A stretch of 64,000 nt of DNA, from contig CM037596.1 of assembly GCA_021018995.1 (NCBI GenBank), forward strand, positions 9,251,501 through 9,315,500, in the 5' to 3' direction. Below are positions 1-11,445 of the stretch, piece after piece (the stretch's first letter is position 1; every line of letters begins with the position of its first letter). Under the pieces are notes generated by a model. That model was not told the origin of the DNA. It saw only the letters and a list, made by a program, of their open reading frames with translations, and ran no database searches. A program made the translations under genes and the position numbers. Origin of the DNA: Chloranthus sessilifolius (lineage: Eukaryota; Streptophyta; Magnoliopsida; Chloranthales; Chloranthaceae).

Positions 1-184
1 CAACCATTTTGGAATTAATCAATCAATCAGTACCATGTCACCTTACATTCGAAAAAAAATATTTAGATATTAAATTTTATTACTTAAAAATGAAATGCAT
101 GTAAATATAATAGAATCCCAAAAGACATATTAATTGGTGTAAATACATCCATTATAAATTAAAAGATAAGCTTTCTACTTATAG

Positions 185-1177
185 TTTACAAAGAAATCAA
201 CAACGTCAAGATGAGTTAGATCCACTCCATTTTGATTGTCAGGGCAAGCTGTAGGATCTATTAGATTATGGTGATCAGCAAAATTCATTTCAATCCCCTT
301 TTCTTTTCCTTGATAGAGGCTTGTTATAGTTTCACCAAATGTTTAGGCATACGACAGGTACGTGACCATTGTCCTTTCATATCACATCTATAACATTTAT
401 CTTCATAGCTTTTTGTAAGCTTATTCTATAAACCTTTATGTTTACCTTATTTTTTCTCATTGTAGTTTCACTTTTTGTGGTATGATCTATTTAAAGAATT
501 ATGAGTACGTTCTCTTGAAATTGATAATTCTCCCTATCACGTCCTCGACCTCGGTTTCCTTTAAAATTATAAAATGAGGTTTCATTTGCTTCAGGGAATG
601 GTGTAGAACCGGTTGGTTGGGATTGATGATTTTTTATTAAAAGCTCGTTATTTTGTTCAGCCGCTAAAAGACAAGATATTAATTTAGAATATTTAGAAAA
701 CTTATGCTCTCAAAATTACTGCTACAGGAGCACATTCGAAGCATGAAAAGTAGTATATGCTAACATATCCTCTTGAGTGACTTTTTTTCCACACAATTTT
801 AATTGTAAGTTGATTGTAAAGGGTGCAGAGTTGTACTCGCTAACAGTTTTAAAATCTTACAACCTCAGGTGCATCCAGTCATAATGAGCTTTTGGGAGGA
901 TTATAGTCTTCTAGTGCTCGTATCTCTTCCTTAAACTATTCCACAAAGTGAAGAGATCTTTGACAGTAAGGTACTCAATTTTCAACTCCTCATGTAGATG
1001 ATGGTGAATAAAAAATATGGCTTTAGCACAATCCACCTGAGATGCTTGAATTCCTTCCTTGATAGTGTTTTCAAGGTTCATAGCCTCAAAATGGATCTCA
1101 ACGTCAAGGATTTGAGATAAGTAATTATTGCCAGAAATATCAAGAGCAATAAACTCAAGTTTTGTAAGATTTGACAT
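185..1177 (-). mobile_element. Copia-type gag fossil (UBN2-like plus CCHC knuckle)
   Basis: On the minus strand the start of the protein (MSNLTKLEF) and the following stretch match the gag-like protein of many plant copia elements, with the motifs LDISGNNYLS, FFIHHHLHEELK and EYLTVKDLF in family order. Further on, toward lower coordinates, the conserved segments LLAAEQNNEL, a CYRCDMKGQWSRTC zinc knuckle and a DLTHLDV-type tail can be recognised. It would package element RNA. No protease, integrase or reverse transcriptase follows, so it is a gag-only relic. It is broken, with several breaks. No clear LTRs were seen beside it. Confidence 0.75.
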
Positions 1178-1677
1178 TATCTATAATAAAAATATTTTGA
1201 AAATTAGATGAGTCATATAAAATATAACAAATTAAAATTATCAAATATTCCTTGTACTAATATGTTGATTTTCTAATCCATATTGTCTCACATGAAATAT
1301 ATTCACATGTTTAGAATATGATTTTCAATAGTTTAAATAAAAAAATATAATAATTACTAAAATAGATTGCTAAATTATAAATAAGCATACCGCCAACAAA
1401 TAATATTACATCGATAGCTTATGATGCCAAAGATAAGAGACCCAACAATTGATCAGAGCTTCGTGTTGATAATGTGTTATAAAATTAAAATAAAATGAAG
1501 ATAAAATATAGAGACTATAATATATAAAACTAGTTTTTCAAGAACTATATATCATTCACTCTTTTGAGTGTCCTCATACTTTTACAAGACCATTTTATAT
1601 AAAATTACAATATGAGAATATGAAAGGTTGGGGGAATATGTAAGGTTAGGAGGATACATGCAAATTGTCATAATTCT
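1178..1677. other. AT-rich flank, no gene seen
   Basis: This stretch lies upstream of the gag fossil and left of the CACTA terminus. It is AT-rich and has no convincing ORF. The motif reading AGCTTCGTGTTGATAATG near 1457 resembles the leader found upstream of this gag family, so much of it probably belongs to the same degraded element. Confidence 0.4.
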
Positions 1678-2056
1678 CACTATAAAAAATAAGACTATTG
1701 GAGACGGCTTTTGGCCGTCTCCAAAGATGTTTAAGTCGTCTCCAATACTATTGGAGACGGCTTCTATGTAGTCTCCAATAGTTCCGTCTCCAATGCCTTT
1801 AGAGACCAAACATTGGAGACGGCTTTTGGCCGTCCCCAATATTTGAGTTTATTGGAGACTGCCATAAGTCATCTCCATTGTCATATCAACGTATGTTGGA
1901 GACGGCTTTTAGCCATCTCCAGCAACAATCTTCAACTATTGGAGACGGCTTCAAGCCGTCTCCAATAAGTTTTACTCTGTTATTGGAGACCGTTACAAAA
2001 CGTCTCCAATAAGCTTTACTCTGTTATTGGAGACGGCTAAAAGCCGTCTCCAATGA
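1678..2056. repeat. CACTA left TIR and subterminal repeats
   Basis: After the CACTATAAAAAATAAG terminus there are about a dozen copies of GGAGACGGCTTTTGGCC and its inverted form GCCGTCTCCAAT in both orientations. They make local hairpins such as GAGACGGCTTTTGGCCGTCTC. Such arrays are the transposase-binding region in CACTA elements; that function is known for the family and not shown here. Confidence 0.75.
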
Positions 2057-2670
2057 AAATATTTATTTTTTTTAATGCTATTTTTTTTTTCAGACATCAT
2101 ATTGTCCAGCAGTACACATCCATAACCTATAAATAATATAAAAGAAATAATTATTCTATTTTATAATTAGCGCATCCAAAATATTCAAAAATTTATGTAA
2201 AAATATAAGTTGCATTTAGATGAGAAGCAAATTTATTTTAAAAAAAAATAAAAAAATACTAATAGGTTTTTTTGCTTAGCACCAACCACAACCTCAAATT
2301 TTCAATTGTTTTAAAAAAGGAAAACAACAACTACACATTCACATATTCCAGATATACAAAGCAGTTAACTGGTCATGGCTCCATCTCCAATCATAAAGAT
2401 AACATGGTTGTCCTCCATCAATATACTTCCACATTCCAATGTCCTCCCTTTTTCAACTGCCTTTTATTCAATTCAGTTAATCCCTGAAATACGAAGAATT
2501 TCAAGAAAAAGGAATCAGGTGACCAGTATATCAATTCCTAACCCTACAAATTAAGCTACAACATCATCAATTTTATTTATTCCTTACCGTCTTTTGTAGC
2601 CAAAAACACCATGATGCCATCAATCCCCTTTTCTATTCTTTTCGGTCCATATCAATCCAGTCAATCCCTG

Positions 2671-2723
<53 letters not shown>

Positions 2724-3959
2724 AAGCACATATTATATATAAGGAAGCACATATTATTCTAACAAGTAATTTCCAATAAAATAGAAGTGTTGGTAATACC
2801 GAGCTTTGTCAGCAATCGTAAAATAATGCTAACAAAAATGAAGCTTCTACATAGAAATGAGAAATCTAATCATATACACATACTCTCGTGTTTCCTCTTC
2901 TTGTCCACCCCACAACCGCACTCGATCCGATGCCTGTAAAGCCTGTAATTTAGAGTTGCCAAAATAAATAAGCCATTAAAGCTGCCAGCCACTTCCAATA
3001 GCAACACCTGCAAAATAAAAACAAATTAAATTAATAACAAATTCATTTCTAGTTTAAAGTCATATGGATTGAACCTCAAAGTAATCATGAATTATTTGTA
3101 ATTTTTTTTTTTAATTCGTATGTTTTTTAAAAGCTCACAAATAATTAATGACTTTTTTAATAAGTCATGATTTTTAGTATTTTTGAAAATTTTTATTTAT
3201 TTCTCCAAAATTTTTGCCTGAATCTGCCGAATTATTGTTGAACCCGGACTTGGTGACTGGTCACAACCACCCTGAAACCGTGTCGAATGTCAATATTGAG
3301 TCAACTTGCCCAAGTTACTGCATGCGCCAAACCGATTGAGTCGAGCAAGCATTGGTGCTGCATCGGCTGAGTTGTCACATGGTGCTGCTCAACCAATATA
3401 GTAACATATTGGAGGAATCTGCCATGATAAATGGGACTCAGGTGAGTTGGCTCAGTCCATATTAATATTCTACTAACCCTTTTAATTAAGCATAGGCTAT
3501 CACATTATCAATTTTCTACCGACCCTTTTAACTGCAGAGAACATGAGAGAGAGCAAAGCTAGCTACAACTTTAGATCGTGTTGGTTTGTCGGCCTAATTG
3601 AGCAAAGCTAGTTTTCTTTTTTTTTCTCTAGCATTATTTATATTGGAGAAAAACAAAAATAGAACTCAGCGAGTGCCGAAAATTTTGAATATCAAATCAG
3701 TGAAAGTGACCTTTCACTGATTTGAGTGCTTATAAATAAACGTGCAACTCTCAAAGATTGACCATATGAAAAGGAGATTGACAAAAGTGCCACCTCTGGC
3801 ACTCAAGTACCTAAATACACCAAGCTATCCAATGCTATGCAAATTAGTGAAAGTAAAAGTTTGACCATTTTAGTATAAGGAGATTGAACATATCACACCC
3901 GAAGGTAAATAGGCCAGTTACTTCCGGGTATAGCAGATCTTATGTACATACATTTTAAA
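2057..3959. other. CACTA interior, left part; no gene seen
   Basis: 1.9 kb of AT-rich sequence lies between the subterminal repeats and the MULE end. Short ORFs occur, such as one of 71 codons near 2272-2487, without recognisable domains or codon signal. A TA microsatellite lies inside. No transposase motif was found on either strand. Confidence 0.5.
2678..2721. repeat. (TA)n microsatellite
   Basis: About 22 uninterrupted TA units. It is a simple repeat that is likely to be length-polymorphic. Confidence 0.95.
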
Positions 3960-4040
3960 GGGAAATTTACCTGACAGGCCCTGTCAGATACGCCTTTTAC
4001 GTCAGAAGCCCTATAGTTTCACTTTTACCCAGACAAATTC
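3960..4040. repeat. Left terminal sequence of the MULE
   Basis: The segment from GGGAAATTTACCTGA through CAGATACGCCTTTTACG to AAGCCCTATAGTTTCAC is repeated in inverted orientation, with few differences, at about 41630-41689. Sharing between two MULEs of different content marks it as a terminal inverted repeat rather than chance similarity. No 9-bp target duplication could be paired because the partner end was not found. Confidence 0.75.
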
Positions 4041-4320
4041 GTTGTGCGCCGAGCTGAGGCACGCCTGTAGGAAATACCCAAAGTACCTCCACAGTAATAA
4101 ATAGCCGTCATCTTTTCAAATCATTTACTGTTTTCATTTTACTTTTTCGTTCGAAGTCGGTGGAGAGTCGTTGTCGCTTCGTGGACGATCGCGTTCAAAT
4201 CTACAACCTTCAAGCTATCAAATATGTAAGTTAGAATTAAAATTAGCTTCCATCGCTATAGATTTTTTTTTCTCCTCTCTTTGGTGCACATTTTGACATA
4301 ATTTTTTTAGATTTTCCCAT

Positions 4321-4520
4321 ATGTAATCGATATCGATCTTAAATGTAATCGATATCGATCCTATATGTAATCGTTACCGATTACATATTGAGTCGCTATC
4401 GATTATATGTAGAGTCGCTATCGATTACATTTAGAGTCGATAATGATTATATATGTAGTCGTAATCGACTATATAAATTGTGGATGACGACTCTATAACA
4501 AATCGATATCGACTCTCTAT
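4321..4520. repeat. 22-bp repeat cluster 1, upstream of the MULE genes
   Basis: About nine units with a strict 22-bp step. Each begins AATCG or AGTCG, carries a near-palindrome of the form TCGATATCGA, TCGTTACCGA or TCGCTATCGA, and continues with 8-9 A/T-rich bases (e.g. TTACATATAG). It lies between the left terminus and the first ORF, so it sits in the likely promoter or 5' UTR. Confidence 0.85.
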
Positions 4521-4794
4521 GAATATAATTAATACTCAGCATATGAATTAATTTCCCTATAGTTATTACCCTCGATGCCATAATAAATAAATCATATGAG
4601 GCTTTATATTTATCTCAGCCGACGTTCAATTTATTGCCAACTACCCTTTTGTAAAACCATTATGGCAAGTTAGGTTGGAAGAATGAGAAAATTTAATACA
4701 ACAATTCGTATTCCACAATCTAGGAGCTTTAAATACAGGTTTAATTCATCCTTAGCAAACCACCTATCATCCCTACCAACCCATATTTTTCCCA

Positions 4795-5079
4795 ATGTCT
4801 GACGACGAAGAAAAAACCTTCTATAACCCAATCAAGTTCGAGCCTGTATGAGAGGACCCACCACCACCACCAGAACCAGATCCTCTGCAGTTCCTGTGGG
4901 ACGAGTACGATGAAGTAATGGAGATTTTGGCGAAGGAAGAAAAGAAGAAGAGGAAGGAAGAAAAGAAGAAGAGGAAGGAAGAAAAGAAAAAGAAGAAGGA
5001 AGAAAAGAAAAAGAAACTTAAGACGGAACCACCCGCCTCTCCACCCCATCCACCACCTGCTCTTCATCCATCTTCCTAA
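4795..5079 (+). pseudogene. Short acidic/lysine-rich ORF inside the MULE
   Basis: An ATG opens a 95-codon frame interrupted by one in-frame TGA at codon 19. It starts MSDDEEKTFYNPIKFEPV. A proline-rich stretch (EDPPPPPEPDP) follows, then FLWDEYDEVMEILAKEE, then about 35 residues of KEEKKKRK-type repeats predicted to form a charged helix, and a proline-rich tail ending HPSSS. It starts about 0.8 kb inside the MULE and lies upstream of the Ulp1-like gene on the same strand. I do not recognise a family. It could be the first exon of a longer gene or a separate small protein. A basic, coiled-coil-prone protein beside arrayed repeats would fit DNA binding, but this is inference. Confidence 0.45.
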
Positions 5080-5280
5080 ATTTTCTTTTCATTTTTAATT
5101 ATAAGTGAAAAATTTTGAATGTAATTGAAAAATTTTACAAGTAAATGAAACTTTTTTATGCAATGGCGACTTCATGAAATCTTTTGAGTCAGTAAATTAA
5201 ATATTTTCTATATAAATAAGAGAAATTTACCTGACACGTAAATTAAACATTTTGAGATCATTGTAGTTTTATATTGAATT

Positions 5281-5660
5281 GATGACGATTTCATAAGTAA
5301 TCGATATCGATTACATTTAGAGTCGGTATCGATTACATATAGGGTCGATGTCGATTATATATGTAATCGATGTAGGTAAAGAAGAAGGAAGAAAAGAAAA
5401 AGAACAAAAGAAAGAAAAATAAACTTAAGAGTCAGTAAATTAAGTAATTTCTATATAAATAAACATTTTGAGGTCATTGCGAATTTATATTGAGTCGTTG
5501 GCGATTTGATAGGTAATCGATATCGATTACATATAGACTCGATATCGATTACATATAGAATCAGTATCGATTATATATAGACTCGATATCGATTATATAT
5601 AGAGTCGGTATCGATTACATATGTAATCGATAACGACTCTTATATGTAATCGATACAAAT
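5281..5660. repeat. 22-bp repeat cluster 2, between ORF1 and the Ulp1-like gene
   Basis: Two blocks, about 5281-5375 and 5491-5660, total about ten units of the same 22-bp repeat, e.g. AGTCGGTATCGATTACATAT. They are separated by a partial copy of the AAGAAGGAAGAAAAGAAAAAG coding stretch of the preceding ORF, which suggests local duplication. The second block ends about 75 bp before the probable 3' splice site in front of the Ulp1-like gene. Confidence 0.8.
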
Positions 5661-6590
5661 TTTATATATACATTTCATCAATATTTTTAACTATCCTTGT
5701 TAGTATGGGGCTCAATCCTTTCTTTTTTATTACAGTTCATTTCAAAAGGCTGTCAAGATGGTTGTACACCGAGCTGTTGCCAAGTGTTCGCCCAGTGCCA
5801 TTTCAAATCTCTACGAAAATGCTACCCCAGTTCGGAAGAAGTTACTGAGAGATTCAATTTTTGGTGGAATATTTCAAATGCCCAAGGGTGTGGGATTTCT
5901 GTCCGATGTGGTGGATGCGATGTTGACATTTTCGGTTGAAAAAAACCACTTCCGAATTGGGAAGACTGATGTCTATCTTCGGAAGATAGACATTGCATTG
6001 ATACTGGGCCTTGCCGTAGTTGGCCCAGAAAAGTATACCCCATCCGTTAAACCATTGGAAGAACAAACCATTCGATACAAATACTTTCGTGGAATGCCTC
6101 CTGGAAAAATTTTCTCCGGTCTCATATAGATGCTGTAATTTGGAGAGCAGAAAGTGATGAGAACTTCTTAAAGTTGTCCCTTCTGTTTGTGCTGTGCATA
6201 TTTCTCTTCCCCGGGTCCCACCATCAGATTTCGGAAGACCACATCGACCTCATCGATGATGTGGAGACCTTTAACCGAACTCCGTGGGGTCTGCACGTCT
6301 ACCAAGACTTGATCGAGTATATAATTAAGGGCGCGGCGAATAGAAAAATCGCCGAGATGGATAAAGCCCTGAAGACGTATAACACATATGGATGCATATG
6401 TGTACTTCAATGGTGGGCTTATGAGATCCTGCCCGATATATCGCCATCCCAGCTAGGCCTCAAGGACCCTTTCCCCTACTACCAAATGGCCTGGACATAT
6501 GCAATAAGGATCAAAGGTTACACTCGCGGGCAGATGTTAGACAGCAAGGTATGAGGTCTATTGCCTATTAAAAAAAAAGCAACTTACCGA

Positions 6591-6850
6591 TTCATTCTAG
6601 AATCGATAACGATTCATTCTAGAATTGATAACGATTCATTACAGAATCGATACTGATTCATTTACGAATCGATAACGATTCCTTAACAATCGATAGCGAT
6701 TCCGTACAGAGTCGATAACGACTTACTAAGTAGTCGATAACGATTCATTAAATAATCGTTATAGCGATTTTTTAACGAATCGATAACGATTTATTAAATA
6801 GTCGGTACCGATTCTTTACATAATCGAGAGTGATTTATTATATATAACGA
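6591..6850. repeat. 22-bp repeat cluster 3, filling intron 1 of the Ulp1-like gene
   Basis: About eleven consecutive units such as AATCGATAACGATTCATTCT, with a 22-bp step and few slips, occupy most of a 345-bp intron (6549-6893). The intron has a GTATGAG donor and a TTTCAAAAG acceptor. The core TCGATAACGA is nearly its own complement, so each unit can be read from either strand. Confidence 0.85.
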
Positions 6851-7510
6851 TCATTTTATTCTGTTGTTTACATCTTTCATTTTCTTTCAAAAGGTTCGCT
6901 CTCCCCTCGTGCCTTAGGGCTTTGAATTAGAGATACCCGTGTTAAGAGAATATCTACGGGTTCAAAAGGAGGTTGGGGGGAAGAGGAAAGAACCGGTCAA
7001 AAAAGCTGTGGAAGAGATGCGGCCGAAGAAGAAAATAAATTACATTTCGATCGAGAATATTGGAGAGGAAGAATGGGATGACGCATCGACGTCTGAAGAA
7101 GAACTCCTCTCGAAAAAGGGCCTCGTCCATGTGGGAGAGGGTCGGCCAAGAACTAGGGGGGCCACCAAGGAGAGCCTCGGCTGAAGATAGCCTTGAACCG
7201 TCCACCTCCAATGATTCTTTGTTGAGGAGGGTCGATCATTTGACGCTGGATAACTTGAAGCTCACCGAAAGAGTGAGCGATTTGGAGGGAGAGAATAAGG
7301 CCCTGGCTAAACGTTGCGCTTCTTTAGAGAAACTATGCAACTCCTTCAATGAGAGGCTGAATTCAAGGGATGCGGAGTGGCAGAAGTTAAATCACTATAA
7401 CTATTTGGTCAGAAAGGGCCAGACTGATATAAAAGAACTCCTTGAAAATTTATTGGAGGCGAGACCTAAGGTATGTGTTGAAATCTGGTTTTAGATGTTC
7501 AGTTTTGTTA

Positions 7511-7745
7511 ACATAAATCAATATCGATTATATATACAGTCGATATCGATTATATATGCAATCATTATCGACTCTATATACAGTCGATATCGATTATATT
7601 TACAATCGATAGTGACTATATATATAATCGATAACGATCATATATAAAATCGATAGCGACTATATATATAACCGATAACGATCATATATAAAATCGATAG
7701 CGACTATAAGTACAGTCGATAACGATTATATTTAAAATCGATTTG
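7511..7745. repeat. 22-bp repeat cluster 4, filling intron 2
   Basis: About eleven units, such as AGTCGATATCGATTATATAT, repeat at 22 bp within the 336-bp intron 7471-7806 (donor GTATGTG, acceptor TGTACAG). The AT-rich half of the unit alternates between TATATATAC-like and CATATATAA-like versions. Confidence 0.85.
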
Positions 7746-8454
7746 GACTTTTTAAAATGTGGACCAAAAATTAATTCTTATTTTGCATCATTATTACGAT
7801 GTACAGGATGTGGCTATGGAGGAGCTGATATCGAAGGTGTGCGACACAGCCTTCGATAAGGAACCATCAGCTCCTGCGCATCAGGTTCCTCCTCCTCCTC
7901 CCGTTGATGAGGTGAAGGCAGCTGCTGACAAGCAGCCTGAGACCCAAACTGATAAGGGTCCTGCTGGTGAAGAGGAAACCTCTTCCCAATTGCCTCACCA
8001 ACAAGTGAAGCCGCTTAAGACCTAGGCAAGCGAAAGTCAGCAAAGTAATTGCCGTCAAACCTTAGGCACAGCGAAGGGTAGCGGCTGAAAAGAAGCCTAC
8101 CGAGAGGCCAGTGAAGGACCAAGCACGAGCTGGACCGGTGGGCGATCATTACCGTCCTGGGTCTCTGGTGAAGATGCTCCTACGAACAAAAATATATGCT
8201 AGACATATGGAACAAGCCTCTGAAGGAGGACGAGTAAGTTATTCTACCCTGAATACTTAACTTTATTATTATATATTTATCGTGAAGATTAGTTAAGTTG
8301 ACCATTTTTTATGCAGAGAATATGTTAACATTGTCGGCAAGTATAAGCTGGTGGTGCAATCTTTCAGATGTCTGGCGGGAACTCAGTACCTGGATAACTT
8401 TATAAGTTTAGCATACTGTAGGCAAAATCAAGAATGGTTAAAGCTGTCGACAAC

Positions 8455-8705
8455 TCGAAAAAGAGTCGATATCGATTGTTTATAGAGTCGATAACGATGA
8501 CTTACATAATCGTTATCAACTCTCAAATTAATCGAGATCGATGGCTTTTAGAGTCGCTAACGATGGCTTATGTAATCGTTAGCGACTCTGTACATCATCG
8601 ATATCGATTCATTAGAGAGTCGATAACGATTTCGATGACTTAAATAATCGTTATCGACTCTCAAATTAATCGATATCGATGACTTATAGAGTCGATAACG
8701 ATTAT
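8455..8705. repeat. 22-bp repeat cluster 5, filling intron 4
   Basis: About twelve units with a 22-bp step, such as AGTCGATAACGATGACTTAC and AATCGTTATCGACTCTCAAA, fill the 317-bp intron 8437-8753. Units in both orientations alternate. The neighbouring short introns (83, 78 and 80 bp) contain none. Confidence 0.85.
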
Positions 8706-9744
8706 GTATTTAACTCTAACTGCATATTTTAATCTAACTGCATTGGTTTCAAGTTATGGGCGCCTACCTGAGATATTTGGAAGTAATTGATGATAAAATT
8801 CATCCTAATAAAGAGGTCAAAAACTTCCTTATGGACCCTGCCGCGCTGACGTACATGGGCTATGAACTGAGAGATTTCAACAAGTTCCTGCTTGCTGAAA
8901 AATTATACGACCAGTCGATCGAGGTTCAAGTTCAAAGGTGGGCTGCCTATAGACAAAGAGAGACCAGAGGGAAGAAGCTGATGGAAACTTTCTTCTTCAA
9001 TGAGCTTCGAAATCTGTGGGCTCACGAATGCAACATAGTATGCTTTTATCCTTTTTATAATTATTCTTTTTAATTTTTCTATCATACCCTTTGAGATTAT
9101 ATTACTTTTTTGTAGATATTTATGCCAATATATTCAGAACAACCACTACACTGGGCGCTTGTGATCGTAAAGGTAGTCGAACGATCGATAATGATCGTCG
9201 ACCCTATATTTAATAGGCTATCTAAGGAAATATATGTGTCCCAATTGCAGGCGCTGGTAAGATATTTTACTTAGCATATCTTTTATCATTGTTAGCTTAA
9301 CATATCTGACACTCCTCTCTATTATTTCGAAACAGACCCAATACCTTCCGGTGATTTTATATTAAATGCGACTCATTGCACTAATGAAGAAGAGCTATCC
9401 TTGGTCATCTATTGACTGCCGGATCAAAGCCGTCCCCCGACAGACCAACTCCTGTGATTGTGGAGTGTTTGTTGTGAAGTATGTCGAATACTTTATGATG
9501 GGGAAGAAATTTGATTTCGCGTAATCAGATATAGATAGGATCAGGGCAGAAATTGGTCATATACTGGCTACATACAACGGCGATGGCGATGATAGTCAAA
9601 TCGATAAAAAGGAGGGGGAGCAGCAGTAGTGTGGTTGTATTTGAATATTTTTATAATTGTAAATAAAATATTTTTTTTTAATGAATTATTTTGAATATAA
9701 TTGCACTATTTTTATATAGTTGTAGTTAAAAAGTAGAAATAGCA

Positions 9745-9895
9745 GCCATTAGCGACTACATATATAGTCGTCATCAACTATATAAATAATCGGTGACGAC
9801 TCTGTATGTAATCGCTACCGACTATATAACTAATCGTTAACGACTCTTTAGGTAATCGATATCGACTCTATGATACATCGGTAAAGACTATATTA
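9745..9895. repeat. 22-bp repeat cluster 6, between the converging MULE genes
   Basis: About six units, e.g. AATCGGTGACGACTCTGTAT and AATCGTTAACGACTCTTTAG, lie between the stop of the Ulp1-like gene (9629) and the end of the transposase (9964). They occupy the shared 3' intergenic region. Confidence 0.8.
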
Positions 9896-9963
9896 CAGTA
9901 AAAAAATATGGATTCTGAATTTCTCATTTACATTCAATCTATCATTATTAAAAATATACACTG

Positions 9964-11400
9964 TCAGCCCATCGGTCCCACTGCCGTGCAGCTCCTGCGG
10001 TTGTGACCATATTCGTTGCACCTGCTACACTGTAGTGCCCTAACCTCACCCTTAGACCTTATCCTTCTCTTCCTCGGACGGCTGGCTTGCTTTCGGCAAT
10101 AAAAGGGTGGTCTCACTTTCATATTTTCAGGGAGTTGCTCTGCTTAGAACTCCCATTGACTTTTATCGAGGGTGGGAACCCATTGCTCGTCATATGTTTG
10201 TCTAAAGCAAGCGGTGAAAAACCAGTTCTCACAAAATTTATGGTAGTCGTAACTTCTTCGATTGATGGCCGCCACGGCATGGGAGCAAGGCAAGATATGA
10301 ATGTGCCAACGGCGGAAACTACAGGTCTTGTGTTCTATGTCGACGTGATGAATGAAATTTCTGGAATTGACTTGGAATTGATCGCGCCCGTATGGTTGAA
10401 CTCTCTTTCTACCGGCCCATTGCAACACCTTCTTCATGTGAGCGTCTGCTTTCGGGCAGAGAATGATGGTCCATTTCTCAGATATCTCTCTGCATTTTTG
10501 AAAATGATCGGCGACTTTCTCTCTAGTAGTTCTGATTAAGTCGATAATTGGTCTCTCTCGAGCTATCTTTAGCACGTTGTTTAAACTTTCGGCAATATTA
10601 GTAATCAGGGAATCGTACTGCCTTCCTTCCATATGTACGCGTGCCCAATGCTTCGGATCTATTTTCAAAATATATTCTACGGTCTGAGAATCAACAGGAT
10701 CTTTCTTCATTTCGTTAATAAAATAATCAAATTTCTCTTTCGAATATGCACGCGCGGCGCTCCACCATAGACCCTTCACATTGTTCCTGGGATACTTGTG
10801 TTGAAAATTTTGTGTCATATGCCGCATGCAGTAGTTGTGATATGCGTTAGGGAAGATACGTTTTACCACATTTATTAAACCCTTCGACCTGTCCGTGATA
10901 AATACGAGATCTTCGTTAAACCCACCGATCATGAACGCACCCCCGTTCAAGAAACCACATCCACGTATCCTCTTCTTCTAACTCGACCACGGTAAATACT
11001 AACGGTAATATATGACCATTACCGTCTTGCGCAGAAGCGATAAGTAGGATCCCTCCGAAACGTCCTCATAGGTGTGTGCCGTCTACAAGCAATATGCGAC
11101 GAAGTGTATTGCGGTAGCTTCCGATGCATGAGCCAAAACTCTAAAAAAATCTTTAAAACTTACCGTCAAGAGTAAGTTGAAAGGATGTTTGTACATTAGG
11201 ATCTACCCTCTCCATCTCCTTCACGTAAGCCGGTAGATCAACAAATTGTCCTTCCCAACTTCCTCTAATATCATTAAGGGCAAACTCTTTTCCGCTCCAA
11301 GCTTTTTTGCATATGAGATTTGCACATTATAAGCTTTTGCAATATCAAACATTATCGACGCCGGTGTGTAGTCAAATCCTTCCATCTATCCCTGTGGTTT
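9964..11400 (-). pseudogene. MULE transposase (mudrA type), broken
   Basis: Read on the minus strand, the N-terminal part has GSWEGQFVDLPAYVKEME. After a probable intron the DDE core begins with LLVDGTHL, where the first Asp lies, and FGGILLIASAQDGNGHILPL. The second Asp is in FITDRSKGL, YHNYCMRHMTQNF follows, and the Glu region is NIAESLNNVLKIARERP. A SWIM zinc finger follows (CSFRRWHIHILPCSHAVA), then a basic tail RPRKRRIRSKGE and a CCHC knuckle CSRCNEYGHNRRSC, ending at a stop at 9964-9966. In-frame stops occur just after the first Asp and near 10144, and a frameshift lies near 10945, so it is inactive. The N-terminus is cut off near the solo LTR at 11446. Confidence 0.85.
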
Positions 11401-11445
11401 TTTTTAGAGATTGGATTTCCACGTATTTCTTTGTGTTGTGGTGAT

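Larger units (their letters stand above)
5758..9629 (+). pseudogene. Ulp1/SENP-like C48 protease gene of the MULE, about seven exons
   Basis: Splice-like borders give exons about 5736-6548, 6894-7470, 7807-8233, 8317-8436, 8754-9037, 9116-9255 and 9336-9629. The ATG at 5758 follows a TTATTACAG acceptor. The first exon has a plant-mobile/DUF1985-like domain (IALILGLAVVG, then GLHVYQDLIEYIIKGAANRK). The second holds a coiled coil (LKLTERVSDLEGENKALAKR), the third a proline/charged linker. The last two exons carry the protease core: His in LHWALVIV, Asp in IMIVDPIF, Gln and Cys in PRQTNSCDCGVFVVKY. All four catalytic positions are present. The gene is broken: frameshifts in the first three coding exons and two in-frame stops in the last. 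The family cleaves SUMO-like conjugates; the role inside MULEs is not known. Confidence 0.75.
3960..11445. mobile_element. Mutator-like element carrying an Ulp1-type gene
   Basis: The left end starts GGGAAATTTACCTGACAG and its first ~70 bp match the right terminus of the separate element at 40048-41689, which identifies it as a terminus. Inside are a rightward gene for a C48 (Ulp1/SENP) protease-like protein and a leftward MULE transposase, converging near 9.7-9.9 kb. This architecture is known from Ulp1-bearing MULEs such as the Kaonashi group. Noncoding parts are filled with 22-bp repeats. No right terminus was found: recognisable transposase stops near a solo LTR at 11446, so the end may be lost or unrecognised. 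Both main genes carry stops or frameshifts, so the copy looks inactive. Confidence 0.75.

Noticed and set aside
4741-5067. Minus-strand ORF rich in Leu/Phe
   Set aside because: It is the antisense of the lysine/glutamate-rich plus-strand frame at 4795-5079.
4321-9895. The regularly spaced 22-bp units as a CRISPR-like array
   Set aside because: The units are contiguous and palindromic with no unique spacers, are spread through introns of a plant transposon gene, and have no cas-like neighbour.
10087-10539. Plus-strand 150-codon ORF
   Set aside because: It is the antisense of the MULE transposase SWIM and C-terminal region, which has clear domain motifs on the minus strand.
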